A stretch of DNA of 48,395 bases from contig JAIQFS010000040.1 of NCBI GenBank assembly GCA_020073145.1, positions 1 to 48,395 of the forward strand. The letters run 5' to 3'. Under the pieces are notes generated by a model that was given only the letters and a program-made list of their open reading frames with translations, did not search any database and was not told where the DNA came from. The position numbers and the translations under genes are program-made. Position 1 is the stretch's first letter; the number at the start of each line of letters is the position of its first letter. This document shows positions 36,613-46,095 of this stretch, in pieces. The stretch comes from Terriglobia bacterium. Its GTDB lineage: Bacteria > Acidobacteriota > Terriglobia > Bryobacterales > Bryobacteraceae.

Positions 36613-37785
36613 ATGCTTGTCAGGTCTCTGATGCTCATAGCGGCGACTCTCCCTCTAGCCGGTGCGGCCGATGTCCGGATTGTGGAGGAGATTGTCGCCA
36701 AGGTTAACGGCGACATCATCACGCGCGGGGAACTGGAACACGCGCGCCAGCAAGTGAGCGAAGCTCTCGCCCAACAGGGCGTGGCGGGCGCCAGGCTGAC
36801 CGAGGCTGCGCGAGAACAGGAGAAGAACGCGCTGCGCGATCAGATCGATCAGCTGCTGTTGGTGCAGCGAGGCAAAGACCTGAACCTCAACGTGGATGCG
36901 GATTTGACCCGCCGCCTGGCTCAATACCAATCGCAGAGTCAGATCACCGACCCAGACAAATTCCACGACTACATTCGCCAGCAGACCGGGATGACGTACG
37001 AAGACTTCCGTGACCAGATGAAGAACTCGATGCTCACGCAGAAGGTAATCGGTGAAGAAATCAGCTCGCGCATGTCGGTTCCGGAAGCGGACCTGAAGAA
37101 ATACTACGACGAGCACCAAAAGGAGTTCGTGCGCGAGGAGCAGGTCTTCCTCAGCCAGATTGTGATCTCGACCGATGGGAAGACTCCAGAACAGGCGGCG
37201 GCGGCGCAGAAGAAAGCCACCGAGCTGGTTGCCATGGCGCGTAAAGGGGAGAATTTCGCCGATCTGGCACGCAAGAACTCAGACGATCCAGTCACGGCCA
37301 AAGACGGCGGGCAATTGCCACCGTACAAGCGAAGCGAGCATTTGCTGGACAAGGAGCTCGAGGATCTGGTGTTCCAGCAGAAGAAAGGATACGTCACCGA
37401 TCCCATCAAGAGGCCCACGGCGCTGCTGATCCTACGCGTCGATGAGCGCTTCGAGGCCGGGCAAGCGACCTTCGAAGAGGTGAAGAACGACATTACCGAG
37501 AAGCTGGAAGCGCCGAAGATGGAGCCCAAGGTGCGGGAGTATCTCACCCGACTTCGCGAGGACGCCTACCTGCAGATCAAGGATGGGTACACCGACAGCG
37601 GGGCCGCGCCGGGCAAAGATACGCGATGGCAGGATGCGGCGCAATTGAAGCCGGAGACCACGACCAAGGAAGAAGTCGCCGCTCGGAGGAAACGAAGGCT
37701 CCTCAAGATCATACCGCTTCCCGGCGGCAGAAGCAGTGTCGGCGCGGCGCCGCCGGCCGCCGCTGCGCCGCCGGTCAAACCATGA
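36613..37785 (+). CDS. SurA-like periplasmic peptidyl-prolyl isomerase
   Basis: The 390-residue protein has a short signal peptide (MLVRSLMLIAATLPLAGAA) and the SurA N-terminal domain opening with VEEIVAKVNGDIITRGELE. A helical stretch follows, then one parvulin (PpiC) domain (about 170-285, QVFLSQIVISTDG to GYVTDPIKRPTALLILRVDER), and a C-terminal helical part with a Lys/Arg-rich and Ala/Pro-rich tail. Such proteins chaperone outer-membrane or secreted proteins. AAGGAT precedes the ATG at 36613. The stop overlaps the next start in ATGA (37782-37785). The C-terminal tail (RRKRRLLKIIPLPGG onwards) is odd for a periplasmic chaperone and may be unstructured. Confidence 0.9.
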   Translation: MLVRSLMLIAATLPLAGAADVRIVEEIVAKVNGDIITRGELEHARQQVSEALAQQGVAGARLTEAAREQEKNALRDQIDQLLLVQRGKDLNLNVDADLTRRLAQYQSQSQITDPDKFHDYIRQQTGMTYEDFRDQMKNSMLTQKVIGEEISSRMSVPEADLKKYYDEHQKEFVREEQVFLSQIVISTDGKTPEQAAAAQKKATELVAMARKGENFADLARKNSDDPVTAKDGGQLPPYKRSEHLLDKELEDLVFQQKKGYVTDPIKRPTALLILRVDERFEAGQATFEEVKNDITEKLEAPKMEPKVREYLTRLREDAYLQIKDGYTDSGAAPGKDTRWQDAAQLKPETTTKEEVAARRKRRLLKIIPLPGGRSSVGAAPPAAAAPPVKP

Positions 37786-38924
37786 AATCTCCGTACGTGA
37801 ATGAGCTCGAACCCAACCAGGCGATCACCGCCAGTTTTCTGGTGAACGCCAAGGAGATTCGCCAGAAAAAGAGCGGCGAGCTGTACCTTTCGCTGATGCT
37901 GGGGGACCGCACGGGCGAAGTTGACGCCAAGATGTGGGACAACGTCTCGGAAGTGATCGACAGCTTCGACCGCGACGATTTCGTCAAGGTGAAAGGCCTG
38001 ATCCAGGTCTTCCACAACCGGCCGCAATTGACCATTCACAAGATGCGGCGGATGGACGACACCGAGATCGATTACGCGGATTACTTCCCTTCGTCGCGGC
38101 GGGATGCGGGCGAGATGTGGAGCGAGCTGTGCGGCCTTGTCGGTCAGATGAGCAATCCTCATCTCAAGGGCCTGCTGCAAACGGTGCTGGGCGACCCGGA
38201 GATCGCGGCCCGCTACCGGCGCGCGCCGGCGGCCAAGCAAATTCACCACGCGTATCTGGGAGGGCTGCTGGAGCACGTGCTTTCTCTTTGCACGCTGGCC
38301 CGTTTGACGGCACCCCACTATCCCATTGTCGACTGCGACCTGCTGCTGACCGGCGTGGTGCTGCACGATATCGGCAAGATCTACGAACTGCACTACGAAC
38401 GCGGGTTTTCGTACTCGACGGACGGGCAGTTGCTGGGCCATATCTCGATCGCGATGCGGATGGTAGGGGACAAGCTGCGAGAACTTCCGGATTTTCCGCC
38501 CCTGCTGCGTTCGCTGGTGGAGCACATGATCCTCAGCCATCACGGCCATCTGGAGTTCGGCTCGCCCAAGCTGCCGCAGTTCCCGGAGGCGCTGCTGCTG
38601 CACTACATCGATGACATGGATTCCAAAATGGAATGCATGCGCGCGCTGATCGAAAATGACCGGCAGGTGGAGGGCTGCTTCACCACCTATAGCGGCGCGC
38701 TAGAGCGCGCGGCGCTCAAGAAGGACCGGTATTTGAACCCGCCGGAAGAGGCGAGGCCGCCGCGTCCGGCGTCGTCCAACGGGACGGTTCCCCCCACGCC
38801 GGCTGCGGCCGCCGCGAAGAGCGATGCCGCGGCGCATCCCTTGTTTGCTTCCAGGCCGGAGTCCGCATTCGCCGGCAAGCTGAAACAGGCGCTGGGGCCG
38901 GGCGAGACGGAGCCGGGGAGCTGA
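37782..38924 (+). CDS. yhaM: 3'-5' exoribonuclease of the YhaM type
   Basis: The 380-residue protein begins at ATG 37782, overlapping the isomerase stop by 4 nt. Residues 10-95 form an OB-fold nucleic-acid-binding domain (AITASFLVNAKEIRQKKSGE, YLSLMLGDRTGEVDAKMWD). An HD hydrolase domain follows (about 150-320) with His165 in LLEHVLSL, His195-Asp196 in VVLHDIGKI, later HMILSHHG and YIDDMDSK. This is the YhaM order. YhaM trims RNA, and in some reports DNA, from the 3' end with a manganese-type metal. A Pro/Ala-rich tail (after about 315) is extra to Bacillus YhaM. The BlaI-like gene starts inside its stop codon. Confidence 0.87.
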   Translation: MKSPYVNELEPNQAITASFLVNAKEIRQKKSGELYLSLMLGDRTGEVDAKMWDNVSEVIDSFDRDDFVKVKGLIQVFHNRPQLTIHKMRRMDDTEIDYADYFPSSRRDAGEMWSELCGLVGQMSNPHLKGLLQTVLGDPEIAARYRRAPAAKQIHHAYLGGLLEHVLSLCTLARLTAPHYPIVDCDLLLTGVVLHDIGKIYELHYERGFSYSTDGQLLGHISIAMRMVGDKLRELPDFPPLLRSLVEHMILSHHGHLEFGSPKLPQFPEALLLHYIDDMDSKMECMRALIENDRQVEGCFTTYSGALERAALKKDRYLNPPEEARPPRPASSNGTVPPTPAAAAAKSDAAAHPLFASRPESAFAGKLKQALGPGETEPGS

Positions 38925-39325
38925 TGCACCGGACACCGCGCGACATGCCGCCGCCGCTGGAGATGCTTTGTTTGAAGGCTCTCTGGTCGCTGGGAGAAGC
39001 CAACGTCAGGGAGGTGCAGACGGTGGTCGCGCAATCGCGCCCGCTGGCCTACACTACCATCATGACGGTGCTGGAGCGGTTGGTGCGCAAAGGGAGGCTG
39101 GGGCGCCGCAAGGCGGGCCGGGCCTTTGTGTACTCGCTGCAGGCGTCGCGCGAGGCCATGCGCCGGGCGGCGATCCGGGAGTTGGTGGACGGGTTCTTCG
39201 ACGGCTCAGAGGCGGACCTTGTGCGCTTTCTGTCCGGTTCGGAGACGGCCGCCGTCGCCGACGCTGGGGTTCCGGATCCTCCAGCCCCCGTTCCGGAAGC
39301 CACCATCGACACTGTGTTGCTGTAG
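38924..39325 (+). CDS. BlaI/MecI/CopY-family transcriptional repressor
   Basis: The 133-residue protein overlaps the YhaM stop by one base (TGATG). The winged-helix domain reads [26 protein letters not shown], then [32 protein letters not shown], with the typical TTIMTVLxRLxxKG recognition helix. The rest gives the dimerisation helices ([22 protein letters not shown]) and a Pro/Ala tail. Such repressors control beta-lactamase or copper genes and are normally paired with a BlaR1/M56 sensor protease, which is absent here. The partner may be elsewhere, or the repressor may control its own operon. Confidence 0.86.
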   Translation: MHRTPRDMPPPLEMLCLKALWSLGEANVREVQTVVAQSRPLAYTTIMTVLERLVRKGRLGRRKAGRAFVYSLQASREAMRRAAIRELVDGFFDGSEADLVRFLSGSETAAVADAGVPDPPAPVPEATIDTVLL

Positions 39326-39362
39326 CGCCGTCGTTGTCCACTTGCAGGCGCGCGGGGTCATA

Positions 39363-40571
39363 ATGGAGAAGGTGCAAAACATTCTCCCGGTTCTTTGTTT
39401 CATCGCCGGCATGGCTGCGGCGTGGCTGCTGCTGCGCTCGCGGCTCGAATCCGAGCGCCGGGCGGCCGCGACCAAACTGGCGCTTTGGGATGACGCGCAG
39501 CAGAAGCTGTCGGACGCGTTCCGCGCACTCTCGGCCGACGCCCTGACGCGCAACAATCAAGCTTTTCTCGATCTGGCGAAGGCCACGCTCGGCCAGACCC
39601 AGGAGGCGGCACGCGGCGATCTGGAGAAACGCCAGCAGGCCATCGCGGAGATAGTGGCGCCCGTGCGGACTTCGCTTGAAAAAGTGGATACGAAAATCCA
39701 GGAGCTGGAAAAATCGCGCGCCGGAGCGTATGCCTCCCTCAACGAGCAGGTTCGCAGCCTCATCGAAACGCAGGAACAGTTGCGGACGGAAACGGGCCGG
39801 CTGGTCACGGCCTTACGCTCCCCGAGCGTCCGCGGCCACTGGGGCGAGATTCAGCTGCGGCGCGTGGTAGAGATGGCCGGCATGCTGGAACACTGCGATT
39901 TTTACAGTCAGACGACGGTCCAGTCCGAAGAAGGCCGACTGCGGCCGGACCTGCTGGTGCGGCTGCCGGCCGGAAAGACCATTGTGGTGGACGCCAAGAC
40001 GCCGCTCGACGCCTACCTCCGCGCGATGGAAGCCGGCGACGAGGGCGCGCGCAAGGCCCGGCTGGCCGACCACGCCCGCCAGGTGCGCACCCACATGACC
40101 GCGCTGGCGCGGAAATCCTATTGGGAGCAATTCGACCAGGCGCCGGAGTTCGCCGTGATGTTTCTGCCCGGCGAGAGCTTCTTCAGCGCGGCGCTGGAGC
40201 AGGATCCGTCGCTCATTGAAGTGGGCGTGGATCAGAACATCATCCTGGCCACTCCCACCACGCTGATCGCGCTGCTGCGCGCGGTGGCTTACGGCTGGCG
40301 GCAGGAGAAGCTGGCGGAGAACGCGGCCGAGATCAGCGCGCTGGGCAAAGAGCTGTTCAAGCGGCTTTCCGACATGGGGGACCACTGGAGCAAGGTCGGC
40401 AAGAGCCTGGATCGCGCGGTAGAGGCGTACAACAGCGCCGTGGGGTCCCTGGAAAGCCGGGTGATGGTGAGCGCGCGCAAGTTCGCCGATCTGAAGACCG
40501 CGCCGCTGGGCGTGGAAATCGAGGTCTTGGAGCCGGTGGAACGGGCTGTGCGCGCGGCCGACGCGGAATAG
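39363..40571 (+). CDS. rmuC: DNA recombination protein RmuC
   Basis: The 402-residue protein has an N-terminal membrane helix ([18 protein letters not shown]), a coiled-coil region (about 30-150, with [24 protein letters not shown]), and the RmuC nuclease-like domain starting at [24 protein letters not shown], with [25 protein letters not shown] and the [10 protein letters not shown] segment. RmuC limits DNA inversions at short inverted repeats in E. coli. The DUF-like PD-(D/E)XK acidic residues are carried by DLLV and VDAKTP. Start ATG 39363 is the only one that leaves the membrane helix complete. Only 37 nt separate it from the BlaI-like gene, so it probably shares that transcript. Confidence 0.93.
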   Translation: MEKVQNILPVLCFIAGMAAAWLLLRSRLESERRAAATKLALWDDAQQKLSDAFRALSADALTRNNQAFLDLAKATLGQTQEAARGDLEKRQQAIAEIVAPVRTSLEKVDTKIQELEKSRAGAYASLNEQVRSLIETQEQLRTETGRLVTALRSPSVRGHWGEIQLRRVVEMAGMLEHCDFYSQTTVQSEEGRLRPDLLVRLPAGKTIVVDAKTPLDAYLRAMEAGDEGARKARLADHARQVRTHMTALARKSYWEQFDQAPEFAVMFLPGESFFSAALEQDPSLIEVGVDQNIILATPTTLIALLRAVAYGWRQEKLAENAAEISALGKELFKRLSDMGDHWSKVGKSLDRAVEAYNSAVGSLESRVMVSARKFADLKTAPLGVEIEVLEPVERAVRAADAE

Positions 40572-40665
40572 TCGCGCCCGCCGAAATTTTCTTTTTTTGA
40601 GGGAACCAGGGCGTCCCTCCTTGCGTACCATTTCCTGACTATGCATAATCTGGACAGGGGTACAC

Positions 40666-40998
40666 ATGGGACACGACTCACTGCAACTGCTTCCCGGCAC
40701 GCTCTACCTGCTGATCTTGCGGACGTTGGCCGCGGGGCCGCGGCACGGGTACGCCATCGCGCGCCGGATCAAGGAATCCTCGGCGGAGACGCTCGCCATC
40801 GAAGAAGGGTCGCTGTATCCAGCCCTGAACCGCATGCTGGTCAAGGGCTGGGTGAAAGCGGAATGGGGCGTCTCCGAGACCAACCGGAAGGCGCGTTTTT
40901 ACCGACTCACGAGCGAGGGCCGCAAGCAGCTCGCGAGCGAAGCGGGTGAATTCGACCGCCTCGTCAATGCCATTCAGATGGTGATGAAGACGGCTTGA
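40666..40998 (+). CDS. PadR-family transcriptional regulator (acidobacterial subgroup)
   Basis: The 110-residue winged-helix protein reads LQLLPGTLYLLILRTLAAGPRHG, YAIARRIKES, EEGSLYPALNRMLVKGWVKAEWG and KARFYRLTSEGRKQLASE. This is the PadR pattern, in the subgroup that accompanies ADOP permeases in Acidobacteriota. It would repress the permease, and perhaps itself, until a small ligand binds. It ends 13 nt before the permease ATG. Its start, ATG 40666, follows GGGG. Confidence 0.92.
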   Translation: MGHDSLQLLPGTLYLLILRTLAAGPRHGYAIARRIKESSAETLAIEEGSLYPALNRMLVKGWVKAEWGVSETNRKARFYRLTSEGRKQLASEAGEFDRLVNAIQMVMKTA

Positions 40999-41011
40999 AA
41001 GGGGTGTGTCA

Positions 41012-43618
41012 ATGGCATACGGAAAAGAACTTTGGCGCCGGTTGCTGTACCTGGCGCGCGGGTCGCGCTTTCACTCCGAGCTGCAGGACGAGATGCAGTT
41101 TCATGTCGAATCGCGGGCCGAGGAACTGCATCGGGGCGAACTGCCACGCGCGGCGGCGCTGGCGCAGGCGCGGCGCGAATTTGGCCCGGCGGCCCGGGCC
41201 GCCGAAGACACCCGCGGCGCCTGGCAGATTCGATGGCTGGAAGACCTGGCTTCCGACGTTCGGTACTCCGCCCGCGCGCTGCGGCGCAATCCGGGGTTTG
41301 CGCTGGCGGCCGTGTTCTGCCTGGCCCTGGGAATCGGCGCGAATACCACCATTTTCAACCTCACGACGAGCTTTCTTTTCAGCTTGCCGTCGGCCCGGGA
41401 TCCGTCGTCCCTGATTTCGATCTGGGAAGGAGGAAACAGCGCTGCTTCGATTGCCGATTACAAATTCCTCCGCGACGCGCACATCTTCGAGGGTACGGCG
41501 GGGCTTAATCTCGAAAGCGAAGTAAACTGGCGCAACGCCGACCAGACCAGCCGGCTGTACGCGGGGTTGGTGACGGACGACTATTTCAGCGTGCTGGATG
41601 TGCCGTTCCATTTAGGCCGCGGCATCGCGCCGGGGGAAACGGCGACCGCGGTGCTCTCGGATCGTCTGTGGCGCGGCCGTTTCGGCGGGGATCCTTCGAT
41701 TCTCGGCCGGGAACTGATCCTGGACGGGAAGCTCCACACGATTGTCGGCGTGCTGCCCGCGAATCACCGAACTGTTTTCGGCTTCGGATATTCCCCGGAC
41801 ATCTACGTGCCGGCGGTTCGTGATGACCAGATGGTGAACTTCTATGCCCGGATGCCTGTTGGTATGACGATCGCGGTGGCCCGGGCACGGCTCGAGAGCG
41901 TGCTTCAGGAGCTCGATCGCCTGCATCCCAAGCAGAGTTGGAAGCGAACCTCTCAAATCCAGGTGACGGCCGTCACCGGGGGGATCGCCTCCTTCGGACC
42001 CGGGCCCCTCCAACAAGCCCTGGCTGCATTCTTCGGATTGATCCTGGCCGTCGCCGCGCTGGTGCTGCTGATCGCCTGCACCAACGTAGCCAGCCTCTTG
42101 CTGGCGCGCGCCTCGAGCCGCTCACGGGAGCTGGCGATTCGCCTCTCCCTGGGCGCCGGCAGACTGCGCCTGGTACGCCACCTGCTGGCGGAAAGCTTGG
42201 TGCTCACCGTGCTGGGGGCGGCCACCGGTCTTCTGATTACCTTCGTCTGCGGCCGTCTGCTCTCCAGCCTGACGCTGCCGCTCCCGGTACCGATCCAAAT
42301 TGTGGCGGAGCCCGATCGGCGTCTCCTGCTGTATGCCATCGTTCTGGTCATGGTGAGCGCGCTGGTATCCGGCCTGATGCCCGCCCTGAAAGCTGTCCGA
42401 AGGGATGCCAACGGCCTGCTGAAGCGCGAGCAGGGCCAGACCGGGGGTGGCGGGGGCCTTCGCAGCGTGCTGGTTGCCGGACAACTGGCGGTCTCGATTG
42501 TGCTGCTGGCCACCGGGTTCCTGTTCATTCACAATCTGCTCCGCGCGACCTCCATCAATCCCGGATTTGATCTGGACCACACGATCTGGACATCGATGCG
42601 GCTGGTGCCCGAACGCTACCCGGACCAAGCCACCGAGAGACGACTGGTGGACCAGGCGCTCGAACGCCTGCGCTCCCTACCCGGAGTGGCGGCGGCGGCC
42701 ATCACCCAGCGAGTGCCGCTGAATGACAGTTGTGGGATTGTTACCGCGGCGCGCACCGATCTGGCGCCGCAACTGGTGCCGATCAGCTACGAATGCAATG
42801 CGGTGGGCCCGGACTATTTTCGTGCCATCGGAATTCCGATCTTGCGCGGCCGGGAGTTCGCTTCGCAGGATGGGAAGGGCGTCCCGGCGGCGGCCATTAT
42901 CAACGAGACCTTCGCGCGAATTGTCTTTGGGAATCAGGATCCGGTAGGACACTCGGTTGTGATGGGGGGAGGATTCACCATGCGGGTTGTCGGGGTCGCG
43001 AAAGATAGTAAGTACATCACGCTCGGCGAGAACCAGCGCCCGGCCTTGTACGAGTCCTACTTCGCTCGCGACAGACCGATGAACCTGCAATTTATCGTCC
43101 GGATCGCCGGCCCTCCAGCCGGACTGGTGAAGCCGGTTCAGGACGCCTTGGGCCAGCTCGATCTGACCGCGGCGATCGAAACCAAGCCGATGATTCGCGC
43201 GCTCGGGTTGGCCTTGCTTCCCAGCCAGGCGGGTGCGGCGCTGCTGGGGGCGATGGGGGTGCTCAGCCTGGTGCTGGCGGCGATCGGATTATATGGAGGC
43301 CTGTTGTATACCGTGTCGCGCCGCAACCGCGAGATCGGAGTCCGCGTGGCGCTGGGAGCGACGCCCGCCCAGGTGCTGCGGGTCGTGTGCCGGCACAGCC
43401 TTGTCCTGGTGGGCGTGGGGATGACGATTGGGCTGGCGCTGGCATTGCTGGCCACCCGCCCTCTGGCATTGTTTCTGGTTCCGGGTCTCCGCACGTACGA
43501 TCCGGCGGCGTTCCTGGCCGTGGTGGGCGTGCTGATTGGGGTCGCGCTACTGGCTACGCTGGTGCCGGCTGTGCGGGCGCTGCGCGTGGACCCGATGACG
43601 GCGCTGCGGTGTGATTAA
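41012..43618 (+). CDS. full-length acidobacterial duplicated orphan permease (ADOP)
   Basis: The 868-residue protein keeps the cytosolic N-terminal domain (about 1-85: LWRRLLYLARGSRFHSELQDEMQFHVESRAEEL, then ARREFGPAA), which the first permease lacks. Two FtsX/MacB-type units follow, with NPGFALAAVFCLALGIGANTTIF, ALVLLIACTNVASLLLARAS, LRSVLVAGQLAVSIVLLATG, and a final three-span block ending in RALRVDPMTALRCD. ADOPs have no known ATPase partner. With the PadR gene 13 nt upstream it forms the standard PadR-ADOP pair. I prefer ATG 41012 (AAAGGGG at good spacing) over GTG 41006. The role is probably export or signalling in the envelope. Confidence 0.9.
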   Translation: MAYGKELWRRLLYLARGSRFHSELQDEMQFHVESRAEELHRGELPRAAALAQARREFGPAARAAEDTRGAWQIRWLEDLASDVRYSARALRRNPGFALAAVFCLALGIGANTTIFNLTTSFLFSLPSARDPSSLISIWEGGNSAASIADYKFLRDAHIFEGTAGLNLESEVNWRNADQTSRLYAGLVTDDYFSVLDVPFHLGRGIAPGETATAVLSDRLWRGRFGGDPSILGRELILDGKLHTIVGVLPANHRTVFGFGYSPDIYVPAVRDDQMVNFYARMPVGMTIAVARARLESVLQELDRLHPKQSWKRTSQIQVTAVTGGIASFGPGPLQQALAAFFGLILAVAALVLLIACTNVASLLLARASSRSRELAIRLSLGAGRLRLVRHLLAESLVLTVLGAATGLLITFVCGRLLSSLTLPLPVPIQIVAEPDRRLLLYAIVLVMVSALVSGLMPALKAVRRDANGLLKREQGQTGGGGGLRSVLVAGQLAVSIVLLATGFLFIHNLLRATSINPGFDLDHTIWTSMRLVPERYPDQATERRLVDQALERLRSLPGVAAAAITQRVPLNDSCGIVTAARTDLAPQLVPISYECNAVGPDYFRAIGIPILRGREFASQDGKGVPAAAIINETFARIVFGNQDPVGHSVVMGGGFTMRVVGVAKDSKYITLGENQRPALYESYFARDRPMNLQFIVRIAGPPAGLVKPVQDALGQLDLTAAIETKPMIRALGLALLPSQAGAALLGAMGVLSLVLAAIGLYGGLLYTVSRRNREIGVRVALGATPAQVLRVVCRHSLVLVGVGMTIGLALALLATRPLALFLVPGLRTYDPAAFLAVVGVLIGVALLATLVPAVRALRVDPMTALRCD

Positions 43619-45346
43619 TCAGTTCGTTGCCGGCCGCACGTCGCGCAGCACAGCGGCCCAGCCGGGATAGCCGCGGGCCGCCGAGTAGGCATCTTCTTCC
43701 AGGGAAAATACGGCGTCCACACGGGTGCCGGGTGCCAGTTCGGCCGCACGCGCCGCGAAGTTCCATGCCTTCAAAGCGAGGCTGCGGCCGTTCTGGCGCA
43801 GCATGACTCGCAGGTGTTTTTCCTTCAAGACCGCGGGCGGTCCCCCCACTTCCGCGCCGGAAACGACGAAGAGCGGCGGCGGGTTGCCATGACCGAAGGG
43901 GGCCAGCGCAAAGACTTCTGCGACGCTGCCATCGGTAACGTCGCACAGCCGAATTGCGCCGTCGATGCGCAGCTCGGGCTGAAAGTCATCCGGCCCCAGG
44001 CGGGCCGCTGCGTAGGTGTCGAAACGCGCGCGGAACTCGTCCACGCGATGGGCTTCGAGAGTGACTCCCGCGGCATGCTGGTGGCCGCCGAAGCGCACGA
44101 ACAGGTCCGGCATGGCTTCCAGGGCCTCGAGCAAATGGAATGCGGAAATGCTGCGGCCGGAGCCTTGAGCCAGCCCGTCCGCGGGATTGCGGCCCAGCAC
44201 AAAGACCGGGCGATGGAGCCGCTCGACCAGGCGGCTCGCGACGATGCCCAAAACGCCCCGGTGCCAATCCTCGGAGTAGTAGACCAGCGCCGCCGCCGAT
44301 TCGTCCACCGGTACCTGTTCGCACGCCTCCCGGATTTGCGCTTCGGCCTGCTGCCGCTGGGCGTTCTGCTCGTGGAGTTGCCGGGCCAGCGCGCGGGCGC
44401 GCTCCGCGTCGGAAGTGAGGAACAGCTCGATCACGGCCTGCGCGGTGTCCATGCGGCCGGCTGCGTTCAGGCGCGGGGCAATCTGAAAAGCCACTTGGCG
44501 CGCGCTGGGCACGCCGTTTCCGGAGAACCCCGCTACGTCCAACAACGCCCGCAGGCCCGGATTGCGCACTTCGCGCAGTCCATCGAGTCCGTACTTCACA
44601 ATGATGCGGTTCTCGCCGGTGAGCGGCACCACGTCGGCCACCGTGGCGATGGCCACCAGTTTGAGAAGCGATTCCGTGACGCGGCGCAGCTTGTCCGGCG
44701 GCCAGCCGAGGCGCGCCAGCAGAGCCTGCGCCAGTTTGAACGCGACTCCTGCGCCGCACAGGTTCTTCTCCGGATAACAGCAGTCCGGCCGATTGGGATT
44801 GAGAACAGCCACCGCCGGGGGTAACGCGGCCTCGGGGAGGTGATGGTCGGTCACGATGGCGCCGATCCCGAGTTCGTTGGCGCGCGCCACCACGTCGCCG
44901 GCGCGAATGCCCGTGTCGACGCTCACAATCAGCTGGACGCCTTCGGCCGCGGCCCGCTCCACCACTTCCGGGCGCATGCCATAGCCGTCTTTCAGACGGT
45001 GCGGCACGTGATAGCAGGCCGCGCCTCCCGCCAGTTCGATGGCTTTGATCAGCAGGACCACCGCAGTAGTGCCATCCACATCATAGTCGCCGTAGATCAG
45101 GATCCTCTCGCGATCCCGGATGGCTTGTTCCAGACGCTCCACGGCGGGCTGCATATCGCACATGAGAAAGGGATCGAGTAATTCGCCGAAGGAAGGATTC
45201 AGAAAGCGCCGCGCGGCCTCGGGGGTACCCACGCCGCGATTGAGCAACACCTGGGCAGCCGGCGCCGCCAGCCCGAGCGCCGCGCCGAGAGAGTCAACCG
45301 CGGACGGCTCCGCCGCGGGCAGCGTCCAGCGGGCGCGCTTTGCCAT
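43619..45346 (-). CDS. recJ: single-stranded-DNA-specific exonuclease RecJ
   Basis: RecJ degrades single-stranded DNA 5' to 3' in recombination and mismatch repair. The 575-residue protein has DHH-family motif I in YGDYDVDG (Asp87, Asp89, Asp91), motif II in VSVDTGI (Asp144), motif III TDHHLPE (His168, His169) and motif IV near ALLDVAGFSG. The DHHA1 domain has the FGGHQHAAGVTLE glycine/His signature, and a C-terminal OB-fold ends in AVLRDVRPATN. The start is ATG 45346. It is adjacent to a small hypothetical gene upstream (9 nt gap) and ends exactly at the stop of the ADOP gene on the other strand. Confidence 0.96.
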   Translation of the reverse strand: MAKRARWTLPAAEPSAVDSLGAALGLAAPAAQVLLNRGVGTPEAARRFLNPSFGELLDPFLMCDMQPAVERLEQAIRDRERILIYGDYDVDGTTAVVLLIKAIELAGGAACYHVPHRLKDGYGMRPEVVERAAAEGVQLIVSVDTGIRAGDVVARANELGIGAIVTDHHLPEAALPPAVAVLNPNRPDCCYPEKNLCGAGVAFKLAQALLARLGWPPDKLRRVTESLLKLVAIATVADVVPLTGENRIIVKYGLDGLREVRNPGLRALLDVAGFSGNGVPSARQVAFQIAPRLNAAGRMDTAQAVIELFLTSDAERARALARQLHEQNAQRQQAEAQIREACEQVPVDESAAALVYYSEDWHRGVLGIVASRLVERLHRPVFVLGRNPADGLAQGSGRSISAFHLLEALEAMPDLFVRFGGHQHAAGVTLEAHRVDEFRARFDTYAAARLGPDDFQPELRIDGAIRLCDVTDGSVAEVFALAPFGHGNPPPLFVVSGAEVGGPPAVLKEKHLRVMLRQNGRSLALKAWNFAARAAELAPGTRVDAVFSLEEDAYSAARGYPGWAAVLRDVRPATN

Positions 45347-45355
45347 GCAGTCCCG

Positions 45356-45850
45356 TTAGTTCTTCGAAAAATACCCGCCCAGCGAGTCGCCCCGGTCGAC
45401 GTCGGGTTCGTCGGCGAACCGTGAGGTGATCTCTTCTTCCAGGTTGAGGAACTCCTCGTACCAATCGGGCTGCACTTCATACACGAAGAGGCGGGAGTGG
45501 TGATCGAAGGCGATTTCGATGGAGCACGTCACGCCTTCAAAGATGCGCAACTCGCGCAACCGCGATTCGTACTCGCGCCGCTCCTCGCGGGTGAGTTCGC
45601 AGTCTTCGAGCTGCTCGATCAGTTCGTCCAGGTCGGCGCTTCCAAACTCCGCCGCCGCGAAGAGGATGAGCTTGATTCCGGCCTGGCGCGCGACATTGAG
45701 AAATGCCTGATAGTCCGGATGGTGCTCGACGTCCCAGAGCACCATGGGAAGGCCTTCCAGCCCGCCGGGGCTGCTGCGGAATACGGCGAATCCGGCCGTT
45801 TCGAGATACTCGAGGATCTCACGCTTGAGCGTATCTAAATTTAAGTCCAC
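45356..45850 (-). CDS. conserved-looking hypothetical protein, upstream of recJ
   Basis: The 164-residue acidic protein starts at GTG 45850, with GAGGT six bases upstream. It has no signal or membrane segment and is predicted mixed alpha/beta. It opens with MDLNLDTLKREILEYLETAG, then FAVFRSSPGGLEGLPMVLWDVEHHPDYQAFLNVA, a Glu-rich helical segment (ADLDELIEQLEDCELTREERREYESRL), and a final CSIEIAFDHHSRLFVYEVQPDWYEEF. I do not recognise the family. It sits 9 nt before recJ and 8 nt after the microcompartment reading frame, so it may be read with either. Its ribosome-binding site overlaps the stop codon of that upstream frame. Confidence 0.75.
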   Translation of the reverse strand: MDLNLDTLKREILEYLETAGFAVFRSSPGGLEGLPMVLWDVEHHPDYQAFLNVARQAGIKLILFAAAEFGSADLDELIEQLEDCELTREERREYESRLRELRIFEGVTCSIEIAFDHHSRLFVYEVQPDWYEEFLNLEEEITSRFADEPDVDRGDSLGGYFSKN

Positions 45851-45858
45851 GGATTACC

Positions 45859-46095
45859 TCAGCCCTGCGCCACCATTAGAATATCAGAGGGCGCGGCCAG
45901 CTCGCGGGCGGACGGGGTGACGATGGTCTTGGGCGAGATGTAGATCCGGCGATTGTCGCGGATGGCGGCGCGCACATCATCCTCACAAACGAAGTCCACG
46001 GTCTGGGGCGCCGGCTCGGCGGGAGGAGCCGCCGGCGTTGCGGGAGGAGCCGCCGGCGCCGCCGAGCAGGACGCGCCCGCGCCCGTTTTGGTCAG
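45859..46095 (-). pseudogene. 78-codon tail in frame with the microcompartment aldehyde dehydrogenase, separated by one TGA
   Basis: Directly after the dehydrogenase TGA (46096-46098), the same frame stays open for 78 codons to TGA 45859-45861. It begins LTKTGAGASC, then an Ala/Pro linker made by two copies of a 21-bp repeat (GGGAGGAGCCGCCGGCG core on the plus strand), then VDFVCEDDVRAAIRDNRRIY, ISPKTIVTPSARELAAPS and DILMVAQG. The last part looks conserved rather than random (EDDVRxAI, IYISPKTIVTPSAREL, as in proteins of microcompartment loci, as I recall). No ATG lies in the linker; an in-frame GTG (45999-45997) has no ribosome-binding site. Likely a nonsense-interrupted fusion, or a separate small gene with a non-obvious start. 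Confidence 0.55.

Noticed and set aside
40585-40625. T-run followed by GAGGGA and TCCCTC as a terminator for rmuC
   Set aside because: The T-run precedes the hairpin on the plus strand and no T-run follows on the minus strand, so it cannot act as an intrinsic terminator in either direction.
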